Of a stretch of DNA of 21,905 nt, positions 1 to 7,681 are shown in pieces; the first letter of the stretch is position 1; each line of letters begins with the position of its first letter. Below the pieces are notes generated by a model. That model had not been told where the DNA came from. It worked only from the letters and a program-made list of their open reading frames with translations, and made no database searches. Origin of the DNA: Bacillota bacterium (GTDB lineage Bacteria > Bacillota > Clostridia > Christensenellales > SZUA-584); NCBI GenBank assembly GCA_023416745.1, contig JAEZHF010000035.1, positions 1 through 21,905 on the forward strand, given 5' to 3'. The position numbers were made by a program, and so were the translations under genes.

Positions 1-1
1 G

Positions 2-445
2 AAATCAAGCGACATATTAGCCGAGCAAATTGGCGAAAGTAAAAATCAAATTTATCGTTACATCCGTCTTACCCATCTTATCCCCGAACTGCTTTCAATG
101 GTAGATGAAAAGAAAATAGCCTTTAATCCTGCTGTGGAACTATCCTTCCTTAAAAATGAGGAACAAGCTGATTTACTTGAAGCTATGGATATGGAACAGG
201 CAACACCTTCACTTTCACAGGCACAGAGATTAAAGAAATTTAGTAATGAGGGGAAGTTAAGCCTTGAAGTTATGAGTGCCATAATGAGTGAGGAAAAGAA
301 GGGAGACTTAGACAAGGTAACCCTTACAGGAGATAAGTTAAAGAGGTATTTTCCAAAGTCATATACACCAAAACAAATGGAAGAAACGATTATTAAATTA
401 CTTGAAGGTTGGCATAAAAAACGAACTAGGGATCAGGAAAGATAA
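2..445 (+). CDS. parB: ParB/Spo0J-family partition protein, C-terminal part (5' truncated by window edge)
   Basis: The frame is open from base 2 to a TAA at 443-445, giving about 147 residues of a gene that starts upstream. The first visible part (SDILAEQIGESKNQIYRYIR, then LTHLIPELL) is the central helix-turn-helix of ParB/Spo0J/RepB proteins, which binds parS-like sites. The stretch IAFNPAVELSFL that follows is also typical of the family. The rest is a charged helical tail (YFPKSYTPKQMEETIIKLLE) probably used for dimerisation. The N-terminal CTPase/nuclease-like domain and any ParA partner would lie upstream. In ICEs of this type, ParA/ParB are thought to stabilise the excised circle or regulate transfer genes. 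The internal ATG at position 98 is not the true start, because conserved ParB sequence precedes it in frame. Confidence 0.88.
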   Translation, partial: KSSDILAEQIGESKNQIYRYIRLTHLIPELLSMVDEKKIAFNPAVELSFLKNEEQADLLEAMDMEQATPSLSQAQRLKKFSNEGKLSLEVMSAIMSEEKKGDLDKVTLTGDKLKRYFPKSYTPKQMEETIIKLLEGWHKKRTRDQER

Positions 446-477
446 ACAAGATATAAGCAGGAAAAGAGGTGATAATT

Positions 478-1422
478 ATGGCAGTTTTTAGGGTAAAAAA
501 AACACGGGATTATACAGTAATGTCAAACCATCATTTAAGAAATACAGACCTTTCCCTAAAAGCAAAAGGCTTGTTATCCCTTATGCTTTCTTTACCAGAC
601 AACTGGGATTATACGACTAAGGGACTTGCCTGTATATGTAAGGATGGCATAGATAGTATTAACAGTGGGGTAAAGGAACTGGAGGCTAATGGTTATGTAA
701 TTCGTAGGCGGTTAAGAAATGAAAAAGGGCAACTAACTACTACAGAATATACTATTTTTGAACAGCCTCAAACCCTTGATATGACTGATACACCACCTAA
801 AGGGGAAAATCCAATACTGGATAATCCTATCTTGGACAACCAAGCACAGGAGAAACCTATATTGGAAAATCCAATCTTGGAAAAACCTAAACAGGCTGAG
901 CCTATCTTGGGAAACCCCCACCAATTAAGTACTAATATATTAAATACTAATTCATTAAATACTGATTTATTAAATATGGAGGTATCAAATCCTTATCCAT
1001 CAAATCTGTATCAATCAAATAAAGAGCCGCAAGAAAAAAAGATGAGATATGATGAGATTGGATGTGATAGCCCGGCAGAAATAAAAGAAATGGTTTTAGA
1101 AAATATTGAATATAGGTATATTAAAGATAATCATAATCGTGAGCGTTTAGATGAAATCGTAGACCTAATGGTAGAAACTCTATGTTCTACTAAAGATACC
1201 ATCAATGTTGCAGGGGATGATTACCCTGCACAGCTTGTAAAAGAAAAGCTACTAAGGATAAATTGTCTGCATATTGACTATGTCTTTGAATGCCTTGATA
1301 AGACCACCACCTATATCCGTAACATCAGGAGGTATTTACTGGCTACCTTATTTAATGCACCATCCACCATAGATAGTTATTACTCGGCATTGGTAAATCA
1401 TGATTTAAATAGAAACTCCTAA
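478..1422 (+). CDS. Replication initiator-like winged-helix protein with DUF6017 C-terminal domain
   Basis: The protein has 314 residues. The N-terminal ~95 residues (FRVKKTRDYTVMSNHHLRN, KAKGLLSLMLSLPDNWDYT, then VKELEANGYVIRRR) match the winged-helix domain of RepA/DnaD-like initiators of Gram-positive plasmids and ICEs. The C-terminal ~120 residues (ENIEYRYI, AGDDYPAQLVKEKLL, RNIRRYLLATLFNAPSTID, then YYSALVNHDL) match DUF6017. They are joined by a low-complexity linker of pentapeptide repeats (residues ~112-181). I chose ATG 478. The in-frame GTG at 469 lies inside the Shine-Dalgarno sequence GAGGTGAT (466-473), which is well spaced for 478. The gene probably acts in DNA binding or replication of the excised element next to parB. 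The replication role is inferred from family and context. Confidence 0.8.
   Translation: MAVFRVKKTRDYTVMSNHHLRNTDLSLKAKGLLSLMLSLPDNWDYTTKGLACICKDGIDSINSGVKELEANGYVIRRRLRNEKGQLTTTEYTIFEQPQTLDMTDTPPKGENPILDNPILDNQAQEKPILENPILEKPKQAEPILGNPHQLSTNILNTNSLNTDLLNMEVSNPYPSNLYQSNKEPQEKKMRYDEIGCDSPAEIKEMVLENIEYRYIKDNHNRERLDEIVDLMVETLCSTKDTINVAGDDYPAQLVKEKLLRINCLHIDYVFECLDKTTTYIRNIRRYLLATLFNAPSTIDSYYSALVNHDLNRNS
811..1020 (+). repeat. 15-bp coding repeat tract encoding pentapeptide linker (about 14 units)
   Basis: In register with the reading frame, this tract reads as five-residue units: PILDN, PILDN, QAQEK, PILEN, PILEK, PKQAE, PILGN, PHQLS, TNILN, TNSLN, TDLLN, MEVSN, PYPSN, LYQSN. Units 1-7 share a CCnATnyTGGAnAAn-type DNA pattern and units 9-11 an ACTrATnnnTTAAAT pattern, so two families of 15-bp repeat sit side by side. 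Asn usually occupies the fifth position. The tract separates the winged-helix and DUF6017 domains and is predicted to be disordered. Asn-rich five-residue linkers of this kind occur in related initiators, from general knowledge. Confidence 0.85.
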
Positions 1423-1466
1423 AGGCATTTTGTACCTGATACAAGAGGATTACAAAATACCTTTTT
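1421..1466 (+). terminator. Rho-independent terminator-like hairpin between DUF6017 gene and pcfB
   Basis: AAAGGCATTTTGTA (1421-1434) pairs with TACAAAATACCTTT (1451-1464) with a single C/A mismatch around a 16-nt loop, and a T-rich run follows (1462-1466). The left arm overlaps the TAA stop of the upstream gene. Only about 31 nt separate it from the pcfB start, so there is no room for a full promoter after it. It either limits read-through into the transfer operon or acts as an attenuator. The stem is AT-rich, so its strength is uncertain. Confidence 0.65.
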
Positions 1467-1497
1467 CTATGGCAAAAACAGAAGGGAGGAGCTTCCT

Positions 1498-1974
1498 ATG
1501 CAGGAAGAAGTAGAAAATAGAACAGTAGCACTTGTAATAAGCGGTACAAAGCTTACAGCAAGAAGTTTAAAGGCAGCTATTTTAAAATATCTAGCATGGC
1601 GTAAGGATAAGAAAAAATACCCTGAAATTCCTCAAGGCAAGCAAAGTCTTAAAGACCTTGCCAAACAAAATGCAGGAATGACCAATATTGAAATTACAGA
1701 TAAAAATATTAAAAGCTTTGAAAGATCAGCAAGAAAATATGGTGTAGATTTTGCCATTAAGAAAGATAAAAGTATAAACCCACCTAAATATCTGGTCTTT
1801 TTTAAAGGAAGGGATGCAGATGCCATTACTGCTGCATTTACGGATTTTACATCTAAAATGGTAAAAAGAGCAGAAAGGCCTTCCGTACTTTCACAGCTTA
1901 AAAAGTTTACCCAGCTTGTGAAAAACACAGTTACAGATAGGGTGAAAAGTAAAGATAGGGAGCAAAGCCTATGA
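1498..1974 (+). CDS. pcfB: PcfB family protein (DUF3801), relaxosome/coupling accessory
   Basis: This 158-residue protein begins MQEEVENRTVALVISGTKLT and contains the segments KAAILKYLAWRKD and KYLVFFKGRDADAITAAF, which match the PcfB/DUF3801 family. In pCF10 of Enterococcus, PcfB is a relaxosome accessory factor that helps deliver the relaxase to the VirD4-like receptor PcfC. The ATG follows a strong GGGAGGA. Its stop overlaps the next ATG (ATGA at 1971-1974), so it is translationally coupled to the virD4 gene, which fits a partnership with the coupling protein. The basic tail (KKFTQLVKNTVTDRVKSKDR) may contact DNA or membrane, which is inference. Confidence 0.87.
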   Translation: MQEEVENRTVALVISGTKLTARSLKAAILKYLAWRKDKKKYPEIPQGKQSLKDLAKQNAGMTNIEITDKNIKSFERSARKYGVDFAIKKDKSINPPKYLVFFKGRDADAITAAFTDFTSKMVKRAERPSVLSQLKKFTQLVKNTVTDRVKSKDREQSL

Positions 1975-3746
1975 ATACAAGACTAAAAAAAATATTAATT
2001 CTAAATATCCCTTATCTATTTTTAGCCCTATTTTTTACCAAGGTACCACAGGCATGGAGACTTGCCTTTGGATATGATATTGGGCAGAAAATTTTAAACC
2101 TAATGAATGGCTTTAGATTAGCATTTGATAACCCACTTCCAAGTTTAAACCCAAAAGATTTACTATTTGCCATAGCTATAGCGGTTATTATTCGCCTTAC
2201 AGTTTATCTAAAGGGTAAGAATGCTAAGAAATATAGAAAGGGGATAGAATACGGCTCTGCCCGTTGGGGCAATAGAGAGGATATCCGCCCTTTTCAAGAC
2301 CCCGTATTCCAAAATAACGTGATACTAACTGAAACAGAAAGGCTTATGATGTCTAACCGTCCTAAGAATCCTAAAAATGCTAGAAATAAAAATGTGCTAA
2401 TCGTAGGTGGTTCTGGCTCAGGAAAGACAAGGTTTTGGCTAAAGCCAAATCTGATGCAATGTCATAGTTCATATGTGGTTACAGATCCAAAGGGCAGTAT
2501 TGTTGTGGAGTGCGGGAAATTATTACAGCGTAAGGGATATAAAATTAAGATTCTTAACACCATTAATTTTAAAAAGTCTATGCACTATAATCCATTTGCC
2601 TATATCAAAAGCGAAAAGGATATTTTAAAACTGGTTACTACTTTGATTGCCAATACCAAAGGTGATGGTAAGGGAGGTGATGATTTTTGGGTAAAGGCAG
2701 AAACCCTGCTTTATACCGCACTCATTGGCTATATCTATTTTGAGGCTCCTGAACATGAACAAAACTTTTCTACCCTGATTGAATTTATCAATGCTTCAGA
2801 GGTGCGTGAAGATGATGAGGATTTTAAAAATCCTGTAGATTTAATGTTTGATGCCTTAGAAGAAAAAGACCCAGAACATTTTGCAGTAAGGCAGTACAAG
2901 AAATACAAATTAGCGGCAGGTAAAACTGCTAAATCTATTCTTATATCTTGTGGAGCAAGACTAGCTCCCTTTGATATTAGGGAATTAAGAGAAATTACTG
3001 CCTATGATGAAATGGAACTAGATACCTTGGGAGATAGAAAAACAGCCTTGTTTATTATCATTAGTGATACAGATGATACCTTTAACTTTTTAGTATCTAT
3101 GGCATATACCCAACTTTTTAATTTACTTTGTGATAAGGCAGATGATGTATATGGGGGTAGATTACCCATTCATGTAAGGTGTCTAATTGATGAAGCTGCA
3201 AATATTGGGCAGATTCCAAAACTAGAAAAGCTAATGGCTACTATTCGTTCAAGAGAGATTTCAGCTTGCCTTGTTTTACAGGCACAAAGCCAGTTAAAGG
3301 CATTATATAAGGATAATGCGGATACCATCATCGGCAACTGTGATAGTATGATCTTCCTTGGTGGTAAGGAAAAAACTACCCTCAAGGATTTATCAGAAAC
3401 CCTCGGAAAAGAAACCATTGATATGTTTAATACTTCCGACACCAGAGGGACACAAAGGAGTTATGGGCTTAATTATCAAAAGCTGGGAAAGGAGCTTATG
3501 AGTATGGATGAACTTGCTGTTATGGATGGAGGCAAGTGCATTTTACAGCTGAGGGGTGTTCGCCCATTTCTATCGGACAAGTACGACATTACAAAGCATC
3601 CAAACTACAAATACTTATCCGACTTTGATAAAAGAAACACCTTCAATATTGAAAAATATCTATCCACAAAACTAAAGGTAAAATCTAAGGAGGTTTATAA
3701 TGTTTATGAAATAGACCTTGCAGATGAAAACAAAACCGCTGACTAG
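1971..3746 (+). CDS. virD4: VirD4/TraG-type type IV coupling protein
   Basis: This 591-residue protein has two N-terminal membrane segments (about residues 8-23 and 64-80) and a cytoplasmic ATPase body. Walker A is GGSGSGKT at 146-153. Walker B is CLIDEAANIG with D407/E408, followed by IPKLEKLMATIRSREIS and then LQAQSQLKALY, both diagnostic of the TraG/VirD4 family. The segment YGSARWG before the ATPase domain is also typical of Gram-positive coupling proteins (PcfC/TcpA-like). It would recognise the relaxosome and pump the transferred strand into the channel. The ATG overlaps the pcfB stop. Its end overlaps a small hairpin before the next gene. Confidence 0.95.
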   Translation: MNTRLKKILILNIPYLFLALFFTKVPQAWRLAFGYDIGQKILNLMNGFRLAFDNPLPSLNPKDLLFAIAIAVIIRLTVYLKGKNAKKYRKGIEYGSARWGNREDIRPFQDPVFQNNVILTETERLMMSNRPKNPKNARNKNVLIVGGSGSGKTRFWLKPNLMQCHSSYVVTDPKGSIVVECGKLLQRKGYKIKILNTINFKKSMHYNPFAYIKSEKDILKLVTTLIANTKGDGKGGDDFWVKAETLLYTALIGYIYFEAPEHEQNFSTLIEFINASEVREDDEDFKNPVDLMFDALEEKDPEHFAVRQYKKYKLAAGKTAKSILISCGARLAPFDIRELREITAYDEMELDTLGDRKTALFIIISDTDDTFNFLVSMAYTQLFNLLCDKADDVYGGRLPIHVRCLIDEAANIGQIPKLEKLMATIRSREISACLVLQAQSQLKALYKDNADTIIGNCDSMIFLGGKEKTTLKDLSETLGKETIDMFNTSDTRGTQRSYGLNYQKLGKELMSMDELAVMDGGKCILQLRGVRPFLSDKYDITKHPNYKYLSDFDKRNTFNIEKYLSTKLKVKSKEVYNVYEIDLADENKTAD

Positions 3747-3757
3747 GCGGTTATTTT
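3734..3757 (+). terminator. Weak terminator/attenuator hairpin at the end of virD4
   Basis: AACCGC (3734-3739) and GCGGTT (3747-3752) form a perfect 6-bp stem around a 7-nt loop that contains the virD4 TAG stop, followed by ATTTT. The short stem and short T-run make full termination unlikely. It may instead reduce read-through or protect the 3' end of the upstream message and so set the stoichiometry of the next gene, the small membrane protein. Confidence 0.4.
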
Positions 3758-3793
3758 AATTCAAAATAAAATAAATTTTAGGAGGAAATAATT

Positions 3794-4009
3794 ATGGCAT
3801 TTTTTAATTCAGCAGTAGACGTATTGCAAACATTGGTTATTGCTCTTGGTGCAGGACTTGGTATCTGGGGAGTTATTAATCTTTTAGAAGGTTATGGTAA
3901 TGACAACCCCGGTGCAAAATCACAAGGGATGAAACAGCTAATGGCAGGCGGTGGCGTAGCACTGATTGGCATGACCCTTGTACCCCTTCTTTCAGGGTTA
4001 TTTGGTTAA
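3794..4009 (+). CDS. Maff2 family small membrane protein of the conjugation locus
   Basis: The protein has 71 residues and two hydrophobic segments (about 12-33 and 48-69) separated by a short polar, Gly/Asn-rich loop (LEGYGNDNPGAKSQGMKQLM). This matches Maff2, a family found between virD4 and virB6-like genes in Tn1549-type ICEs. Size and two-helix hairpin topology resemble VirB2-like pilins or channel subunits, but that role is inference. The ATG follows AGGAGGAAATAATT. The spacing of about 47 nt to virD4, with a hairpin in the gap, is longer than the other junctions of this operon. Confidence 0.85.
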   Translation: MAFFNSAVDVLQTLVIALGAGLGIWGVINLLEGYGNDNPGAKSQGMKQLMAGGGVALIGMTLVPLLSGLFG

Positions 4010-4020
4010 GGTAAAAGATT

Positions 4021-4890
4021 ATGCAAAGCATCATCGACAGTATTACTCAGTGGCTCAAAGAGCTATTAGTTGGCGGTATAACGGATAACTTGTCGGGGAT
4101 GTTCGATAATGTCAACCAAAAGGTTGGCGAAATCGCAGGTGAAGTAGGAATGACACCGTCAGTATGGAATGGCGGTGTCTTTTCCATGATACGAAACCTC
4201 TCCGAAACAGTGATTATTCCTATTGCCGGCATTATCTTGACCTTTATCATGTGCTACGAACTGATACAAATGGTCATAGAAAAGAATAATATGCATGACT
4301 TTGAAACCTTTATGTTTTTCAAATGGATATTTAAAACCTTTGTGGCAGTAATGATAATAACCAACACCTTTAATATCATTATGGGAATCTTTGATTTGTC
4401 CCAGCATGTTGTCTCAGGTGCAGCAGGTGTTATTATTAGCGATACCAATATAGATATAAGTTCTGCCATAGCAGATATGGAAACACGGCTTTTGGCAATG
4501 GAACTTGGTCCTCTCTTTGGCTTATGGCTACAAAGTATGTTTGTTGGATTTACCATGAATGCCCTTACTATCTGTATTTTTGTAGTTATCTATGGGCGAA
4601 TGGTAGAAATATATTTAATGATATCCCTTGCACCCATCCCCTTTTCTACAATGGCAAATAGGGAGTGGGGCAGTATGGGGCAAAATTATTTAAAATCCAT
4701 GTTTGCCCTTGGTTTTCAAGCCTTTCTCATTATGGTATGTGTAGGGATTTATGCAGTATTAGTCCAATCCATTGCCACAGATGCTGATATTATGAGTGCA
4801 ATATGGACTTGTGTAGGCTATACAGTTTTACTTTGCTTTACCCTATTTAAGACAGGCTCACTGGCAAAAAGTATTTTTAGTTCCCATTAA
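4021..4890 (+). CDS. virB6: VirB6/TrbL-like polytopic membrane protein of the T4SS channel
   Basis: This 289-residue protein starts with an amphipathic region (MQSIIDSITQWLKELLVGG) and has about six hydrophobic segments (roughly 62-83, 103-123, 163-190, 194-209, 226-248 and 258-276). The motif MISLAPIPFSTMANREW between segments is a hallmark of VirB6/TrbL-like proteins in clostridial ICEs. It should form the inner channel through the cytoplasmic membrane together with the PrgI and VirB4 homologues encoded next. The start is only 11 nt after the Maff2 stop and has a weak Shine-Dalgarno (AAGGT), so it may depend on coupling to its neighbour. Confidence 0.87.
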   Translation: MQSIIDSITQWLKELLVGGITDNLSGMFDNVNQKVGEIAGEVGMTPSVWNGGVFSMIRNLSETVIIPIAGIILTFIMCYELIQMVIEKNNMHDFETFMFFKWIFKTFVAVMIITNTFNIIMGIFDLSQHVVSGAAGVIISDTNIDISSAIADMETRLLAMELGPLFGLWLQSMFVGFTMNALTICIFVVIYGRMVEIYLMISLAPIPFSTMANREWGSMGQNYLKSMFALGFQAFLIMVCVGIYAVLVQSIATDADIMSAIWTCVGYTVLLCFTLFKTGSLAKSIFSSH

Positions 4891-4919
4891 AATAAAAATT
4901 AAATGGAAAGGAGGATTTT

Positions 4920-5297
4920 ATGGCATATGTACCTATACCCAAAGATTTAAGTACCGTAAAAACCAAGGTAATGTTTAACCTTACCAAAAGGCAGTTGATC
5001 TGTTTTTCCATTGCCCTTGTGGTAGGCTTACCGATATTTTTTCTTATAAAGGACAGCACTGGGACAAGTACAGCTACACTTATAATGATTTTTTCTATGT
5101 TGCCCTTTTTTATGTTTGCTATGTATGAAAAGCATGGGCAACCACTGGAATTAATATTAAAGCATTATATAGAGGTGCGGTTTATAAAGCCTAAATACAG
5201 ACCCTATAAAACAAAGAACTTCTATAGCCTTTTAATTAGGCAGAATCAGCTAGATGAGGAGGTAAAGTATATTGTTAAAAAAGCAAAATCAAGGTAG
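4920..5297 (+). CDS. prgI: PrgI family (VirB3-like) membrane protein
   Basis: This 125-residue protein begins MAYVPIPKDLSTVKTKVMF and NLTKRQLICF, as is standard for PrgI. Two adjacent membrane helices (about 28-45 and 50-70) are followed by a basic cytoplasmic tail. PrgI proteins are counterparts of VirB3, which works with VirB4. Consistent with that, the gene ends inside the start of virB4 (26-bp overlap). A good AAAGGAGG precedes the ATG. Confidence 0.9.
   Translation: MAYVPIPKDLSTVKTKVMFNLTKRQLICFSIALVVGLPIFFLIKDSTGTSTATLIMIFSMLPFFMFAMYEKHGQPLELILKHYIEVRFIKPKYRPYKTKNFYSLLIRQNQLDEEVKYIVKKAKSR
5257..5274 (+). promoter_or_regulatory. Shine-Dalgarno that fixes a TTG start for virB4, inside prgI
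   Basis: AGGAGGT at 5257-5263 lies 8 nt before TTG 5272-5274, inside the 3' end of prgI. No ATG in the virB4 frame lies close to this site, and the TTG gives the usual basic N-terminus (MLKKQN). The TTG is therefore the likely initiator, with translation coupled to prgI. Confidence 0.75.
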
Positions 5298-7671
5298 TCC
5301 CAAGCTAACAAGAGAAGAAAAAAGATTAATTAATAATGCCATAGTAAGGGCAAGGGGAAATAATAAAAAGGAACAATCAGCACAGGATACCATCCCTTAT
5401 GAGCGTATGTATCCTGATGGAATTTGCAGGGTAACAGATAAGCTCTATACCAAAACAATCCGTTTTCAAGATATAAACTATCAGCTTGCCCAAAATGAAG
5501 ATAAGACAGCAATCTTTGAAAGTTGGTGTGATTTTCTTAACTACTTTGATAGTTCTATTAAATTTCAACTTTCCTTTCTTAATATGACGGCTAATACAAA
5601 GGATTATGAAAGCAGTATTCATATTAAATCACAGGAAGATGATTTCGATAGTATCCGTACTGAATATACTCAGATGCTTCATAACCAACTTTCTAAAGGG
5701 AATAATGGCTTAATGAAAAGTAAGTACCTGACCTTTGGAATAGAAGCCGATAGTATAAAGATAGCAAAACCTCGTCTGGAGCGTATTGAAAATGACCTAT
5801 GGAATGGATTTAAAAGATTGGGGGTGGTAGTAGATTCTATAGAGGGGAAGGAAAGATTAAAGCTATGCTATAATATCTTGCATATGGATGGAAATGTACC
5901 ATTTAATTTTGATTGGAAATGGCTTGCTCCATCAGGCTTATCCACCAAAGACTTTATTGCTCCATCATCCTTTGAATTTAGGGAAGGGAGAAGTTTTAAA
6001 ACAGGGAATAAATTTGGTGCTATGTCCTTTCTACAGATCCTTGCACCTGAATTAAATGACCGTATTCTAGCAGATTTTCTTGATATGGAAAGTAATCTTT
6101 TATTGACCATGCATATTCAATCTGTAGACCAGACAAAGGCTATTAAGACCATTAAAAGAAAAATAACTGACCTTGATAAGATGAAAATAGAGGAACAAAA
6201 AAAGGCAGTAAGAGCTGGATATGATATGGATATTATTCCTTCAGACCTTGCTACCTATGGGGCAGAGGCAAAGAAATTATTACAGGATTTACAAAGCCGT
6301 AATGAGAGGATGTTTCTTTTAACTTTTCTTGTAATGAATACAGCCGATACAAAGCAGGAACTTGAAAATATTGTCTTTGGTGCTGCGGGTATAGCCCAGA
6401 AACATAACTGCCTATTGGTTCGATTAGATTTTCAGCAGGAACAAGGCTTTTTATCCTCACTTCCCCTTGGACTTAATCAAGTAGAGATAGAAAGAAGTCT
6501 AACTACATCTGCTACTGCAATCTTTGTGCCTTTTACTACACAGGAGTTATTTCAATCCAGTGGTGAAGCTTTATATTACGGATTAAATGCCCTATCTAAT
6601 AATTTGATTATGGTAGACCGTAAGAAACTTAAAAACCCCAATGGCTTAATCTTAGGAACACCGGGAAGTGGTAAATCCTTCTCAGCAAAGCGGGAGGTTA
6701 CCAATATCTTTCTTATAACTACTGATGACATTATTATTTGTGATCCGGAGGCGGAGTATTATCCCCTTGTTAATCGACTAAAGGGGCAAGTAATTAAGAT
6801 TTCACCTACTTCCCCTGACTATGTAAACCCAATGGATATTAATCTTAATTACTCAGAAGATGAAAACCCTTTGTCCTTAAAATCTGACTTTATCCTATCC
6901 TTATGTGAGTTGATTGTAGGGGGGAAGGATGGTTTAAAGCCTGTAGAAAAAAGCATCATAGATAGGTGTGTACGGTTAATTTATGCAGATTATTTAGCAG
7001 ACCCAGTAGCTGAGAAAATGCCTATATTGGGAGATTTATATGATGCACTAGAAAATCAAGAGGAAAAAGAGGCACAGCATATTAGAGCTGCTCTTGAAAT
7101 TTATGTAACAGGCTCCCTGAATCTCTTTAATCACCGTACAAATGTAGATATAACCAATCGCCTTGTTTGCTTTGATATTAAGGAATTAGGGAAACAATTA
7201 AAGAAATTAGGAATGTTGGTAGTCCAAGACCAAGTATGGAACAGGGTAACAGTAAACCGTGCAGAAAAGCGGTCAACTAGGTACTATATGGATGAGTTCC
7301 ACCTACTACTAAAGGAGGAACAGACAGCAGCCTATAGCGTAGAGATTTGGAAAAGGTTTAGAAAATGGGGCGGTATTCCTACAGGTATTACCCAAAATGT
7401 AAAAGACCTATTATCTTCCCGTGAGGTAGAAAATATCTTTGAAAACTCCGATTTTATCTATATGCTCAATCAAGCATCAGGGGATAGGCAAATCCTTGCC
7501 AAACAACTTAATATTTCGCCCCATCAATTGTCCTATGTAACTCATTCAGGTGAGGGAGAAGGACTTTTGTTTTATGGAAATGTAATACTACCCTTTACTG
7601 ATAAGTTTCCAAAGGATACAGAGTTATACAGCATTATGACTACTAAGCCAAACGAAATTAACGAGGAATAG
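5272..7671 (+). CDS. virB4: VirB4/TraE-type conjugation ATPase
   Basis: The protein has 799 residues and starts at TTG. An N-terminal VirB4 domain (about 30-430) contains RMYPDGICRVTDKLYTKTI and a long helical part. The ATPase domain follows, with Walker A GTPGSGKS at 462-469 and Walker B YYMDEFHLLL with D674/E675, then TGITQNVKDLLSSREVENI and ENSDFIYMLNQASGDR, typical of the family. It energises assembly of the channel and pilus and substrate transport at the membrane, together with the PrgI and VirB6 partners encoded just upstream. Length is normal for Gram-positive VirB4 and no domain is missing. Confidence 0.95.
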   Translation: MLKKQNQGSPKLTREEKRLINNAIVRARGNNKKEQSAQDTIPYERMYPDGICRVTDKLYTKTIRFQDINYQLAQNEDKTAIFESWCDFLNYFDSSIKFQLSFLNMTANTKDYESSIHIKSQEDDFDSIRTEYTQMLHNQLSKGNNGLMKSKYLTFGIEADSIKIAKPRLERIENDLWNGFKRLGVVVDSIEGKERLKLCYNILHMDGNVPFNFDWKWLAPSGLSTKDFIAPSSFEFREGRSFKTGNKFGAMSFLQILAPELNDRILADFLDMESNLLLTMHIQSVDQTKAIKTIKRKITDLDKMKIEEQKKAVRAGYDMDIIPSDLATYGAEAKKLLQDLQSRNERMFLLTFLVMNTADTKQELENIVFGAAGIAQKHNCLLVRLDFQQEQGFLSSLPLGLNQVEIERSLTTSATAIFVPFTTQELFQSSGEALYYGLNALSNNLIMVDRKKLKNPNGLILGTPGSGKSFSAKREVTNIFLITTDDIIICDPEAEYYPLVNRLKGQVIKISPTSPDYVNPMDINLNYSEDENPLSLKSDFILSLCELIVGGKDGLKPVEKSIIDRCVRLIYADYLADPVAEKMPILGDLYDALENQEEKEAQHIRAALEIYVTGSLNLFNHRTNVDITNRLVCFDIKELGKQLKKLGMLVVQDQVWNRVTVNRAEKRSTRYYMDEFHLLLKEEQTAAYSVEIWKRFRKWGGIPTGITQNVKDLLSSREVENIFENSDFIYMLNQASGDRQILAKQLNISPHQLSYVTHSGEGEGLLFYGNVILPFTDKFPKDTELYSIMTTKPNEINEE

Positions 7672-7681
7672 GAGGTGTTCC

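Noticed and set aside
469..477. GTG start for the DUF6017 protein
   Set aside because: This GTG is part of the Shine-Dalgarno GAGGTGAT that serves ATG 478.
811..1020. Short-spaced repeats as a possible CRISPR array or iteron origin
   Set aside because: The 15-bp units are in frame, degenerate at third codon positions and encode a pentapeptide linker. No spacers are present. An iteron role cannot be excluded but nothing supports it.
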